This document shows positions 44,207 through 55,761 of a DNA stretch of 62,913 bases, in pieces. The position numbers were made by a program, and so were the translations under genes. Every line of letters begins with the position of its first letter. Position 1 is the first letter of the stretch. Location of the stretch: NCBI GenBank assembly GCA_002343845.1, contig DDSQ01000075.1, positions 8,770 through 71,682 on the forward strand. The letters are read 5' to 3'. The notes under the pieces are model-generated. The model did not search any database, was not told the origin of the DNA, and worked only from the letters and a program-made list of their open reading frames with translations. The DNA comes from Planctomycetes bacterium UBA2386 (lineage in GTDB: Bacteria > Planctomycetota > UBA1135 > UBA2386).

Positions 44207-44507
44207 GGCGGACTCCAGGGACGGAAGAGCGAGAGAAGAGGGGCGCATCGCGCGCGCCGGCGTCCTCCCCGCCGAGACCGTAGCTATGGCGTGGAGGGGG
44301 GACAAGGCGGGCAAGGGGCATCCCGTCGCCAGCCGCAGGCGAAATCGTCGCGGACGCCGCCGCCGGATTCCGGGTGCGGTTCGGCGGCGCTCTCCCCTGA
44401 TCGATCGGTGGCGAAGGGGAAGCAGGGGCAGGCACTTCGCGAGGGCGAGGTCCCGACGGCCGATCTCTGGACAGGGTCGGCCGTCGGTTTTTTTTCGCGG
44501 CTCCCGG
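44207..44507. other. 301-bp gap: contains a plus-strand terminator, no gene found
   Basis: Between the stop of the sigma factor gene (44508) and the start of the lipoprotein gene (44206), both on the minus strand. The only structured element I see is the plus-strand intrinsic terminator at 44453-44495. The gap holds no protein-coding frame with recognisable sequence on either strand; plus-strand open frames here run on through the terminator and look like shadows. It presumably contains the promoter of the lipoprotein/kinase operon on the minus strand. Confidence 0.6.
44453..44495 (+). terminator. Strong rho-independent terminator, plus strand
   Basis: Perfect 11-bp stem: CCGACGGCCGA (44453-44463) pairs with TCGGCCGTCGG (44477-44487), and is followed directly by eight T residues (44488-44495). 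This is a textbook intrinsic terminator for plus-strand transcription and the only T8 tract I noticed in the window. No plus-strand gene lies upstream; both flanking genes run on the minus strand, so on their strand it has no U-tract. Confidence 0.85.
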
Positions 44508-45134
44508 TCAGCTGCCGCCGGGGCCGAGCCCGCGGCGCGCCAGGCGATGCGCCAGCTCGAGCAGCGCGCGCCGATGCAGTTCGCGCACCGCGCTGTCGCC
44601 GTTCTTGCCCATGAGCCGCGCGATCTCGAGCCACTCGAGGCCGTCGTAGTCGCGCAGCACGATCACGCGCCGGTAGTGCTCGGGAAGTTCCTCGAGGCTC
44701 GCTTCGACCGCGCGCTGATCCTCACGCGCGGCGGCGACGTCGGCGGGCGGCGGGCCGCCGGCCGGCAGCTCGACGCGCCCTTGCCCGTCGCGGCTGTCGT
44801 CGAGGCGCAGCGGCGGTGCGGGCGGGCGCCGCTTCTGCGCGTTCGCCTCGTCGGCGGCGTCGTGCAGCTGGCCTTGCGCGTATTCGGCGAGCCAGTGCAG
44901 GAGGCTGCCTTCGTGCCGCATCTCGAAGCGGTCGAAGTTCTGGAACGCTCGCGCGAACGCCGGCTGCAGGATGTCCTCGGTCTCGAGTCGCTCGCGCAGC
45001 TTGCCGCCGATGCGGGCGCGGACGCTGCGGCGCACGCGGTCGTAGTAGCGGTCGAACAGGCGGTTCAACGAGTCGGCGTCGCCGCCTTGCGCCTTGCGCA
45101 CGAGGTCCCAGGTGTGGGTCAGGTCGGGTTCCAC
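44508..45134 (-). CDS. ECF-type sigma factor upstream of lipoprotein/kinase genes
   Basis: A 208-residue sigma factor. Region 2 spans about 10-95 (WDLVRKAQGGDADSLNRLFD, YYDRVRRSVRARIGG, LETEDILQPAFARAFQNFDRF) and region 4 about 140-200 (LEELPEHYRRVIVLRDYDG, WLEIARLMGKNGDSAVRELHRRAL). A charged, Pro-rich linker sits between them (QKRRPPAPPLRLDDSRD). The frame extends upstream to an ATG at 45245, but that would read through a strong hairpin at 45153-45180; the GTG at 45134, right after the hairpin, is preferred. The next genes on the same strand are a lipoprotein and a membrane kinase, which fits a sigma factor/kinase signalling unit. Confidence 0.84.
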   Translation of the reverse strand: MEPDLTHTWDLVRKAQGGDADSLNRLFDRYYDRVRRSVRARIGGKLRERLETEDILQPAFARAFQNFDRFEMRHEGSLLHWLAEYAQGQLHDAADEANAQKRRPPAPPLRLDDSRDGQGRVELPAGGPPPADVAAAREDQRAVEASLEELPEHYRRVIVLRDYDGLEWLEIARLMGKNGDSAVRELHRRALLELAHRLARRGLGPGGS

Positions 45135-45152
45135 GCCGTCACCAGGATAGCG

Positions 45153-45180
45153 GCTGGCCACGCCCCGCGGCGTGGCCAGC
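45153..45180 (-). terminator. Strong hairpin between two minus-strand genes
   Basis: Perfect 12-bp stem (45153-45164 with 45169-45180) and a CCGC loop. It lies 16 bases after the stop of the secreted-protein gene at 45196 and 18 bases before the GTG of the sigma factor gene, so it may end the first transcript. No U-tract is present on the minus strand. Confidence 0.5.
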
Positions 45181-45195
45181 GTCCGGCGGGGCCCT

Positions 45196-45879
45196 TCACT
45201 GCGGGAAGCTCGCGACCAGGCGGCCCGATCCGGCGGCTGGCTCAAGCACGCTGTCGGTCAGGAACACGCGCACGCGGCGGACCGGCTCGAACTTCATGCG
45301 CAGCTCGTGATGCTCGACGATGTCGCGCATGCCTTCGAAGCAGCCCGGCAGCTTGCGCCAGATGTGCACGTCGATGGTGCCGGCGTCGGCGCGGCGGATG
45401 CCGAGCAACTTCAGCGCGTAGCCGTCGGTTGGCGCCTCGAACTCGACGCCGAGGGCGACGAGGCCGGCGTCGTCGCGTTTCGCACCGAGCGTGAGCGGCA
45501 GCTCCTCGCCGTCGCCGTCGCCGCAGATGCAGATCAGGTCGGCTTCGTCCTTGTCCGCCGGGACGAACTGCACGTCCGAGGCGACCAGCGCGTCGTTCCA
45601 GCCGACGACCTGCACGTAGAGGTCGGCCGGGAGATCGGGCAGCGCCACGTCGGCGACGTCGTTCGCGCCGAGGCGGATCGGCATCACGACCGCGTCGGCC
45701 AGGATCGACTGCCCGAGCAAGGGCATGCGCGCCGCGTCGAACGCGACCAGCGCGACCGCGAAGTCGGCGTCGATCGCGATCCGCACGGAGCGCGGCCGGA
45801 ACGCCAGGTCGTTCTGAGCGAGCGCCGCGTCGGCGATCAGCGGCAAGGCGGTGAGGAACAGGATCGGGAACGTGTTCAT
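45196..45879 (-). CDS. Secreted protein of unknown function
   Basis: A 227-residue exported protein. The signal peptide MNTFPILFLTALPLIADAALA is cut before Gln22. The mature part is beta-rich with small conserved-looking turns (FRPRSVRIAIDADFAVALVAF, VVMPIRLGANDVADVALP) and an unusual cysteine motif ICICGDGDGE. I do not recognise a family. The ATG is supported by GGAGG on the minus strand (plus-strand 45888-45892), eight bases upstream. It is divergent from the large synthetase gene with 148 bases between the starts, so the two may share a regulatory region. Confidence 0.75.
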   Translation of the reverse strand: MNTFPILFLTALPLIADAALAQNDLAFRPRSVRIAIDADFAVALVAFDAARMPLLGQSILADAVVMPIRLGANDVADVALPDLPADLYVQVVGWNDALVASDVQFVPADKDEADLICICGDGDGEELPLTLGAKRDDAGLVALGVEFEAPTDGYALKLLGIRRADAGTIDVHIWRKLPGCFEGMRDIVEHHELRMKFEPVRRVRVFLTDSVLEPAAGSGRLVASFPQ

Positions 45880-46027
45880 GGTCTTTGCCTCCAGTGGGTC
45901 GCGATTCGCGGCCCACACGTCCCAGGGGAGGCTCGCGGCAACCCGCAGGCGGAATCGCGTTCGGACGCACGTCGATCGCGCCGGTGGCCGGTGGGGCGCG
46001 CAGTAGCATGTCCGTCTCTCGTTCCGC

Positions 46028-49000
46028 ATGCTGCTGACCGACCTGTTCGCCGCCAGTGTCGCCGCGCACGCGGACCTGCCGGCCATCGACGCGCCGCCCG
46101 GACGCGATCGCCCGACCCGCGTCGTCACGACCTACCGCGAACTCGCGCGCCAGGCAGCGGGCGTCGCCGGTGCGCTGGCGCCGCACGTGCGCGACGAGAG
46201 CCTGGTCGTGGTGTTGCTGCCCCGCCACGGGGCGTCGCTCTACGCCGCGACGATCGGCGTGCTGCAGGCGGGCGCGGCCTACGTTGGCGTCGACCCCGCG
46301 TTTCCCGATGCGCATCTCGGGCACGTCGTGCGCGATGGCCGGGTGGCGGCGATCGTGACCGATGCCGCGGGCGCGCCGCGGGCGCGCGGGTTCGGGGTGC
46401 CGGTGGTGACGGTGCCAGCGGCGGGCGGAACGGCTGCGGCGGTCGCGCTACGGCCGCGACCGCGCGGCGACCGTTCGCTCGCCTACGCGATCTACACCTC
46501 GGGCACGACCGGCGCGCCGAAGGGCGTGCTCGTCGAGCATCGCGGCGTCGTCAACCTCGTGCGCAGCGGCGTCGAACGCTTCGGCATCGGTCCGACGGAC
46601 CGCATCGCGCAGGGCAGTTCGCCGGCCTACGACTCGTCGGTCGAGGAGACCTGGCTCGCGCTCGCCGGCGGCGCGTGCGTGGTCGTGCTCGACGACGACA
46701 CGGTGCGGCTCGGCCCCGACCTCACGGCGTGGCTGCGCCGCGAACGCGTCACCGTGTTCTGTCCGCCGCCGACGTTGCTGCGCGCGATGGACGTCGCGTC
46801 GCCGCGCGCCGAACTGCCCGACCTGCGGCTCTGCTACGTCGGTGGCGAAGCGCTGCCGCAGGATCTCGCCGACCGCTGGGGCGGCGAACTGTGGCTCGAG
46901 AACGGCTACGGCCCGACGGAGTGTTCGGTGACGGTCGTGCGCGGTCGTGTGCGGCCCGGCGCGCCGGTGACGATCGGCGCCGTCGTCGCGCCCAACTCCG
47001 CGCACGTGCTCGATGCCGCGCTGCAGCCGGTGGCGGGCGACGACGTCGGCGAGCTGTGCATCGCCGGTCCGAGTCTGGCGCGCGGCTATCTCGGCCAGCC
47101 GGAGCTGACCGCGCAGCGTTTCCCCGAGTTGCCGGGCATCGGCCGCGTCTATCGCACCGGCGACCTGGTGCAGCGGCTGCCCGGCGGCGAGCTGCGGTGC
47201 CTCGGTCGCGTCGATGCGCAGGTGAAGGTGCGCGGTCATCGCATCGAGCTCGAGGCCGTCGAGGCGGTGCTTGCGCGCTGCCCCGGCGTGCGCGAGGTGG
47301 CGTGCACCGTGCAGGACGAAGGCGGCGAGAACGTGCTCGTCGCGCACGTCGTCGCGGCCGATGCGACGGCGCCCGACGACGCGGCATTGGCGGCCGCCGT
47401 TCGCGCCGCACTGCCGGCGGCGATGGTGCCCGCCCGTTTCGGCCGCTTGCCGGTGCTGCCGCGTACGATCGGCGGCAAGGTCCACCGGCCTGGACTGCCG
47501 CGCCTCGCCGCGGCGGTCGCGGCGAACGGCAGCGCTTGGCAGCCGGCCAACGCGGCGGAGCGCGCGCTGCGCGATGCGTTCGCGGCGGTGCTGCGACTGG
47601 ATCCCGCGGCGATCGCCGCCGACAGCGACTTCTTCGCGCTCGGTGGCGATTCGCTGCGCGCGGCGCTGCTGGTGTCGTCGCTGCGTCGCGGCGGCGAGCT
47701 GCACGTCGCGGTGCGCGACGTCTACGACCGGCGAACGCCCGTGGCGCTGGCCGCAGCGGCGACGAAGGCAGCCGAGGCGACGGGCGCGACTGCTGCTGGG
47801 GCAACGGCCGCCACGCCACGACCGCTGCCGCCGGTGCCGTGGCGGGCGCTGGGAACGCAGGTGGCGTTCCTCGCGATGACGCTCGCCGCCGCGTCGGCCG
47901 TCGCGTGGTGTGCCGCGTTCGTGCTGTTGCCCTGGCTCGCCGACGGCGTGTCGTTGACCGCGATGCTGCTGCTCGGGCCGTGGCTCGCGGCAGCCGGACT
48001 CGTCGTCTGGACCCTGGTCGCGACCTGGATCGCCGTGGTCGCGAAGGAAGTGTTGATCGGGCGCTACGTGCCGACGCGGGTGCCGGCGTGGTCGAGCCTG
48101 CACGTGCGCCACTGGGTCGTCGTGCGGCTCGTGCGCCTGGTGCCATGGTCGCTGCTGGCCGGCACCACGGCGCAGCACGCGGTGCTGCGCGCGCTCGGGG
48201 CACGGATCGGGCGACGCGTGCACATCCATCGCGCCGTCGACCTGCTCGGTGGCGGCTGGGATCTGCTCGAACTCGGCGACGACGTGACGCTGCAGCGCGA
48301 GACCGAGCTCGTCACCTGCGAACTCGACGACGGTGACTTCGTCGTCGGCGCCGTGCGCATCGACGAGGGCGCCACGCTGCAGACGCGCGCGGGCGTCGGT
48401 CCGGGCGTGCACGTCGGTCGTGGGGCCGTGATCGGCGCGCTGTCGTTCGTGCCGTCCGGCAGCGTGGTGCCCCCCGGGGAACGGCGCGACGGCGTGCCTG
48501 CCAGCCGTAGCGGCGACGCGATGGCCGCGCCCGCCATCGACGTCGTGGACAAGGAACTGGCGCCGTGGGCGTACACGGTGCTGCTGCTCGGCGCGCGCTT
48601 CGCCTGGGCCCCCTTGATCGCGCTGCCGCTGACGGGCGCGTGCTGGCTCGTGGCGACGGCGGCCGGCGTCGACTTCGCGTCCCTCGTCGCGTGGCTCTGC
48701 GGCGACGGCCCGTGGTCGCGCCCGGCGTGGGTCTTCGTCACGATGGCGTTGGCGGTCGCCGCCGTGCCGCTGTCGCTGCTCGCCCAGGCGCTGGTCCTGC
48801 GCGTGATGCCGGCAGTGCCGAACGGCACGCACGCGCGGTGGTCGTGGCTGCACCTGCGGCTGCAGGTTCGCACCGAACTGGTCGAGAGCGCGAGCGATTG
48901 GTTGTCGGGAACGCTGTTCTGGCCGGCGTGGCTCGCCCTCGCCGGCATGCGTATCGGCCGAGGCTGCGAGATCAGCACGATCCTCGACGCGCTGCCGGAG

Positions 49001-51082
49001 ACGGTGCGCATCGGCGAAGGTTCGTTCCTCGCCGACGGCGTCTACCTCGGCGTTCCGGCCCAGCACCAGGGCACCGTCACCGTCGCTGCCGCCGAACTCG
49101 GCGCGCGCACGTTCGTGGGCAACCACGCGGTGATCGCGGGCGGCCAGCGGTTGCCCGACGATCTCGTGCTCGGCGTCAGCACCGTCGCCGACGACGTGCG
49201 CATGCGCGGCGGCGGCGGTTGGTTCGGACAGCCGGCGTTCGCGTTGCCGAACCGCGAGGTCGTCGTCGTCGATCGTCGGCTGACCCACGACCCGGGGCCG
49301 CTGCGCTACGCGAACCGCTGGCTGTGGGAAGCGTCGCGCGTGCTGTTGCCACTGCTGCCGGTGGCGCTCGGCTTGTGGTGGTGTGACTACGTCGCCGAAG
49401 CGGCAGCGGACGACGTCGCCGCCAGCCTCGCTCGCGCCATCGTCGCCACGGCCGCATGCGGCGGCGGGCTCGTGTTCGTGGTGTGGGCGCTCAAGTGGCT
49501 GCTGCTTGGCCGCGTGCGGCCCGGCCAGCACGGCCTGTGGTCGTGCTGGGCGAGTCGCTGGGACTTCCACTACGTCCTCTGGCAGCGCTACGGCCGCCCG
49601 TTCCTGCAGCCGTTCGAAGGCACGCTGTTGCTGCCGTGGTTCTTGCGGGCGATGGGCATGCGCGTCGGGCGCCGTTGCGTGCTCGGCGACGGCTTCGCGC
49701 ACGTCGTCGATCCCGACATGATCTCGATCGGCGATGGCGCGACGGTGCACGCGCTGTTCCAGGCGCACAGCTTCGAGGATCGGGTGCTGAAGATCGATCG
49801 GGTGCGCATCGGTGCCGGTGCCACCGTCGGGCGCGGGACGGTGGTGCTGTACGGCGCCGACATCGGGGAGCGTGCGCAGGTGCAGCCGCACGGCGTGGTG
49901 ATGAAGCACGAACTGCTGCTGCCGCACCGGACCTATGCCGGCGCGCCGACCATCGAACGCCCGACCGCCGAGCCATCGAACGTGCCGGCCGCGGTGCCGG
50001 CAGCGGCGTCGGCGCTGGTCGGGCCGGCTGGTCGCGAAGCGGCGTTCGACGTCGCCCGCGGCTGCGCCGTGCTCGGCATGTTCTGGCTGCATCTCGTTCC
50101 CGAGACCGACGGCGGCGTGATCGCCTGGTCGTTGTGGGCACTCGAAGGCGTGCCTGCCGCATTGTTCTTCGTGCTCGCCGGGGCGGCCTGGGGGAGTGCT
50201 GGAACGCGCGCCGGCGACGACCGGCTCCAGCTGCCGTGGCCGTTCGTGCTGCGCCGTTCGCTCGCGCTCGCGGTGGCGGGCGTGCTGTTCTGGCGGTGGC
50301 TGTGGCCCAACGACGTGCTGGCGCCCTTCGCGCTGGCGCTGCTGTGCAGTGCTGCGGTGCTGCGCGGCGGCCGGCTGGCGATCGCCGGCACGATCGCCGT
50401 GCTGCTCGCGGCGGTGCCGTTGGCGACGGCGGCGTTCGGCACCTGGGTCGAGAACGACCTGCTCGAGGACGGCACGCACCTGGCCAACCACACGTTCGGG
50501 TGGTGCACGCTGCGTTGGTACCTGTTCGACGGTGCCTACCCGCTGCTGCCTTGGCTGGCGCTGCCGTTGCTCGGTGCCGCGGTTGCGCTCGGCGGCCCCA
50601 ACGATGCAGCACGCGCGCTCCGGTGGATGTGGCTCGGGCTCGCCGCCCAGGCGATGGCCGTCGGCGTCGATGCCTTGACGGTGCTGGGCGGGGACGAGTT
50701 CGAACTGCTGGCGCCGTACACGGCCGTGACCTGGCAGCCGACGTCGGTGCCGTTCGTGTTGTCCAACGGCGGGCTCGCGCTGCTGGTGATCGGCGTGCTG
50801 CGCTGGCGTGCCGCGCGGCGTGGGTTGCCGAACTGGACGGCGCCGTTCGCGGCGCTCGGACGGCTGTCGCTGACGCACTACGTCGGGCACGTGGCGCTGG
50901 TCTACACGCCGCTGCGGCTCGCCTGGCCCGACGAGGACTGGCCGCTCGCGGTCGGCGTGGCCGCCGCGGTCGGCTACGCGGTCGTCGCCGTCGCCAGCAG
51001 CGCCATGTGGGTGCGGCGCGGGCGTCGTGGTCTGCTCGAAGCGCTGCTGCGGTTCGCGTCGGGGCCGTCCCGCTCCGGGTGA
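46028..51082 (+). CDS. Pls/PosA-type membrane peptide synthetase fused to a DUF418/acyltransferase-like domain
   Basis: A 1,684-residue membrane enzyme. The adenylation domain (~1-495) shows YTSGTTGAPKG from residue 156, Asp202 in AYDSSVEE, NGYGPTE (292-298), YRTGD, GRVDAQVKVRGHRIE and the catalytic Lys484 (IGGKVHR). The carrier domain has Ser542 in FFALGGDSL. Next come three pairs of membrane spans (~608-680, ~848-925, ~1098-1165), each followed by a hexapeptide-repeat beta-helix segment (~722-825, ~972-1050, ~1209-1301: IGRRVHIH, IGRGCEIST, VGRRCVLGDGF). This is the layout and length (~1,300 residues) of the epsilon-poly-lysine synthetase family. Residues ~1341-1684 add a DUF418/YeiB-like multi-span domain (ARGCAVLGMFWLHL, LPWLALPLLGAAV, LGRLSLTHYVGHVAL). 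There is no condensation or thioesterase domain. The amino acid used is unknown. Confidence 0.88.
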   Translation: MLLTDLFAASVAAHADLPAIDAPPGRDRPTRVVTTYRELARQAAGVAGALAPHVRDESLVVVLLPRHGASLYAATIGVLQAGAAYVGVDPAFPDAHLGHVVRDGRVAAIVTDAAGAPRARGFGVPVVTVPAAGGTAAAVALRPRPRGDRSLAYAIYTSGTTGAPKGVLVEHRGVVNLVRSGVERFGIGPTDRIAQGSSPAYDSSVEETWLALAGGACVVVLDDDTVRLGPDLTAWLRRERVTVFCPPPTLLRAMDVASPRAELPDLRLCYVGGEALPQDLADRWGGELWLENGYGPTECSVTVVRGRVRPGAPVTIGAVVAPNSAHVLDAALQPVAGDDVGELCIAGPSLARGYLGQPELTAQRFPELPGIGRVYRTGDLVQRLPGGELRCLGRVDAQVKVRGHRIELEAVEAVLARCPGVREVACTVQDEGGENVLVAHVVAADATAPDDAALAAAVRAALPAAMVPARFGRLPVLPRTIGGKVHRPGLPRLAAAVAANGSAWQPANAAERALRDAFAAVLRLDPAAIAADSDFFALGGDSLRAALLVSSLRRGGELHVAVRDVYDRRTPVALAAAATKAAEATGATAAGATAATPRPLPPVPWRALGTQVAFLAMTLAAASAVAWCAAFVLLPWLADGVSLTAMLLLGPWLAAAGLVVWTLVATWIAVVAKEVLIGRYVPTRVPAWSSLHVRHWVVVRLVRLVPWSLLAGTTAQHAVLRALGARIGRRVHIHRAVDLLGGGWDLLELGDDVTLQRETELVTCELDDGDFVVGAVRIDEGATLQTRAGVGPGVHVGRGAVIGALSFVPSGSVVPPGERRDGVPASRSGDAMAAPAIDVVDKELAPWAYTVLLLGARFAWAPLIALPLTGACWLVATAAGVDFASLVAWLCGDGPWSRPAWVFVTMALAVAAVPLSLLAQALVLRVMPAVPNGTHARWSWLHLRLQVRTELVESASDWLSGTLFWPAWLALAGMRIGRGCEISTILDALPETVRIGEGSFLADGVYLGVPAQHQGTVTVAAAELGARTFVGNHAVIAGGQRLPDDLVLGVSTVADDVRMRGGGGWFGQPAFALPNREVVVVDRRLTHDPGPLRYANRWLWEASRVLLPLLPVALGLWWCDYVAEAAADDVAASLARAIVATAACGGGLVFVVWALKWLLLGRVRPGQHGLWSCWASRWDFHYVLWQRYGRPFLQPFEGTLLLPWFLRAMGMRVGRRCVLGDGFAHVVDPDMISIGDGATVHALFQAHSFEDRVLKIDRVRIGAGATVGRGTVVLYGADIGERAQVQPHGVVMKHELLLPHRTYAGAPTIERPTAEPSNVPAAVPAAASALVGPAGREAAFDVARGCAVLGMFWLHLVPETDGGVIAWSLWALEGVPAALFFVLAGAAWGSAGTRAGDDRLQLPWPFVLRRSLALAVAGVLFWRWLWPNDVLAPFALALLCSAAVLRGGRLAIAGTIAVLLAAVPLATAAFGTWVENDLLEDGTHLANHTFGWCTLRWYLFDGAYPLLPWLALPLLGAAVALGGPNDAARALRWMWLGLAAQAMAVGVDALTVLGGDEFELLAPYTAVTWQPTSVPFVLSNGGLALLVIGVLRWRAARRGLPNWTAPFAALGRLSLTHYVGHVALVYTPLRLAWPDEDWPLAVGVAAAVGYAVVAVASSAMWVRRGRRGLLEALLRFASGPSRSG

Positions 51083-51153
51083 CCGGCCGCGGCCGTTCCA
51101 TCTCGACGAGATTGCAGCGCCGTCGTCGCGTAGCGTTGCGGTCCCGTTCCGCG

Positions 51154-51513
51154 ATGACTCCCGAACAGTTCCGCCGCGAAGCGCTCGGCCTGCCCGACAC
51201 CGTCGAAGGCGCGCATCACGACCACCCGGACTTCCGTGCGCACGGCCGCGTCTTCGCGTCGCTGCATCCCGACGGGGCGCGCGCGATGGTGAAGGTGCCG
51301 CCCGCGGTGCAGGCGGCGTTGCTGGCCGCGCACGCGGGCGCGGCCGAGCCGGCGAGCGGTGCCTGGGGTCGGGCGGGCTGCACGATGCTGCGGCTCTCGG
51401 CGTTCCGCGTCGTGGACGTGCGCGATGCCCTGCGCGAGGCGTGGCAGTTCGCTGCGGGTGCCGGGGCGGCGAAGGCGCAGAAGCCAGCGCGCCCGCGCCC
51501 GCGCCGTTCCTGA
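51154..51513 (+). CDS. MmcQ/YjbR-family protein
   Basis: A 119-residue protein of the MmcQ/YjbR family (a small alpha/beta fold sometimes described as DNA-binding, with no proven role). The start TPEQFRREALGLPDTVEGAHHDHPDF and the following RVFASLHPDGARAMVKVP match the family core, as does the final WGRAGCTMLRL and VRDALREAW. The C-terminal ~17 residues are basic and low complexity (KAQKPARPRPRRS). It lies 71 bases after the synthetase gene on the same strand. No functional link to it is evident. Confidence 0.83.
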   Translation: MTPEQFRREALGLPDTVEGAHHDHPDFRAHGRVFASLHPDGARAMVKVPPAVQAALLAAHAGAAEPASGAWGRAGCTMLRLSAFRVVDVRDALREAWQFAAGAGAAKAQKPARPRPRRS

Positions 51514-51588
51514 GCCTGGGATTCGCCGGGTCACGTTCCTAGCATTCGTGGCCTTCCCTTGGCCGTGCCGTTGTCAGGAGATCCGACC

Positions 51589-52395
51589 ATGACCTCGCTC
51601 CGTTCGTTCCTCGTGCCGGCCATCGCCGGCGTCCTCTGCACCTCGGTTGCGTTCGCGCAGGACCCGACGCCAGATCAGGTGCATCCACGCACGATGCTGA
51701 CGCTCGGCTTCGGCATCGGCGATCAGGACGTCGAGAACAACACCGGCAATCCCAACGCGGGCTCTCCGCCGGCGGGCATCATTTCCCGCAGCACCGACGC
51801 GTTCCACTTCCGGTTGCGCGGCGAGCACTTCTCCGAACGGCGCCTCGGCGTGTTCGTGAACGCCTATCTCGGCAAGGCGGACGACATCAACGAGAACCTC
51901 GGGTCCGCGGACTCGTCGTTCGACAGCCTCGGGATCTACATCGCGGCGTCCTACCGGGCGACGATGGGAGAGTCGTTCCGGCTGCCGATCCGCTTCGGCC
52001 CGTTCCTGCAGAAGTCCGAGGAAGAAGACACGACGTCGCCGATCGGCGCGGTCGAGCGTTCGACCGTCGGCGTCAAGCTGTCGGCCGAGCCGGAATACGT
52101 GATCTCGCAGCGCATGAGCGACGGCCAGATGACGGAGCTGTCGGCGTTCCTCGACGTGGGGTGTGGTGCTGGACCATCGAAGGTGGAGGCCAACATCGGC
52201 AAGGAGGACGGCTATGCGTTCACGCTCAACTACGAGATCGGCGTGCGCTACCGCTTCGGCAAGTGGATGGCCGGCCTGTCGTGGTTCGCGCTGAAGAACC
52301 ACATCGGCGCCACCGAGTCGTACAACAACGCCGTGTTCTTCGGCGTCGACGACGACTTCACCGGCGTGATGCTGACCGGCGGCATCCGCTTCTGA
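51589..52395 (+). CDS. Predicted outer-membrane beta-barrel protein
   Basis: A 268-residue exported protein. The signal peptide MTSLRSFLVPAIAGVLCTSVAFA is cut before Gln24. The mature part alternates hydrophobic and polar residues in strands ending in aromatic residues, such as MLTLGFGIG, FHFRLRGEHF, LGVFVNAYLG, YIAASYRATM, NYEIGVRYRFG and WMAGLSWFALK, with the last strand VMLTGGIRF ending in Phe, as in outer-membrane barrels. The ATG at 51589 is preceded by CAGGAG (51575-51580). The partner or solute is unknown. It is convergent with the kinase gene, 20 bases apart. Confidence 0.75.
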   Translation: MTSLRSFLVPAIAGVLCTSVAFAQDPTPDQVHPRTMLTLGFGIGDQDVENNTGNPNAGSPPAGIISRSTDAFHFRLRGEHFSERRLGVFVNAYLGKADDINENLGSADSSFDSLGIYIAASYRATMGESFRLPIRFGPFLQKSEEEDTTSPIGAVERSTVGVKLSAEPEYVISQRMSDGQMTELSAFLDVGCGAGPSKVEANIGKEDGYAFTLNYEIGVRYRFGKWMAGLSWFALKNHIGATESYNNAVFFGVDDDFTGVMLTGGIRF

Positions 52396-52415
52396 TCGTC
52401 ACGCGTTCCGGGGCA

Positions 52416-55754
<3,339 letters not shown>

Positions 55755-55761
55755 CCGTCGA

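Noticed and set aside
44286..44614. Small plus-strand peptide starting MAWRGDKAGKG near the orphan terminator.
   Set aside because: It runs through the terminator and is Arg-rich; a shadow of the minus-strand sequence.
46448..50890. 1,480-codon minus-strand open frame inside the large synthetase gene.
   Set aside because: Arg/Gln/His-rich with no motifs; the plus strand has all A, T and beta-helix motifs in order.
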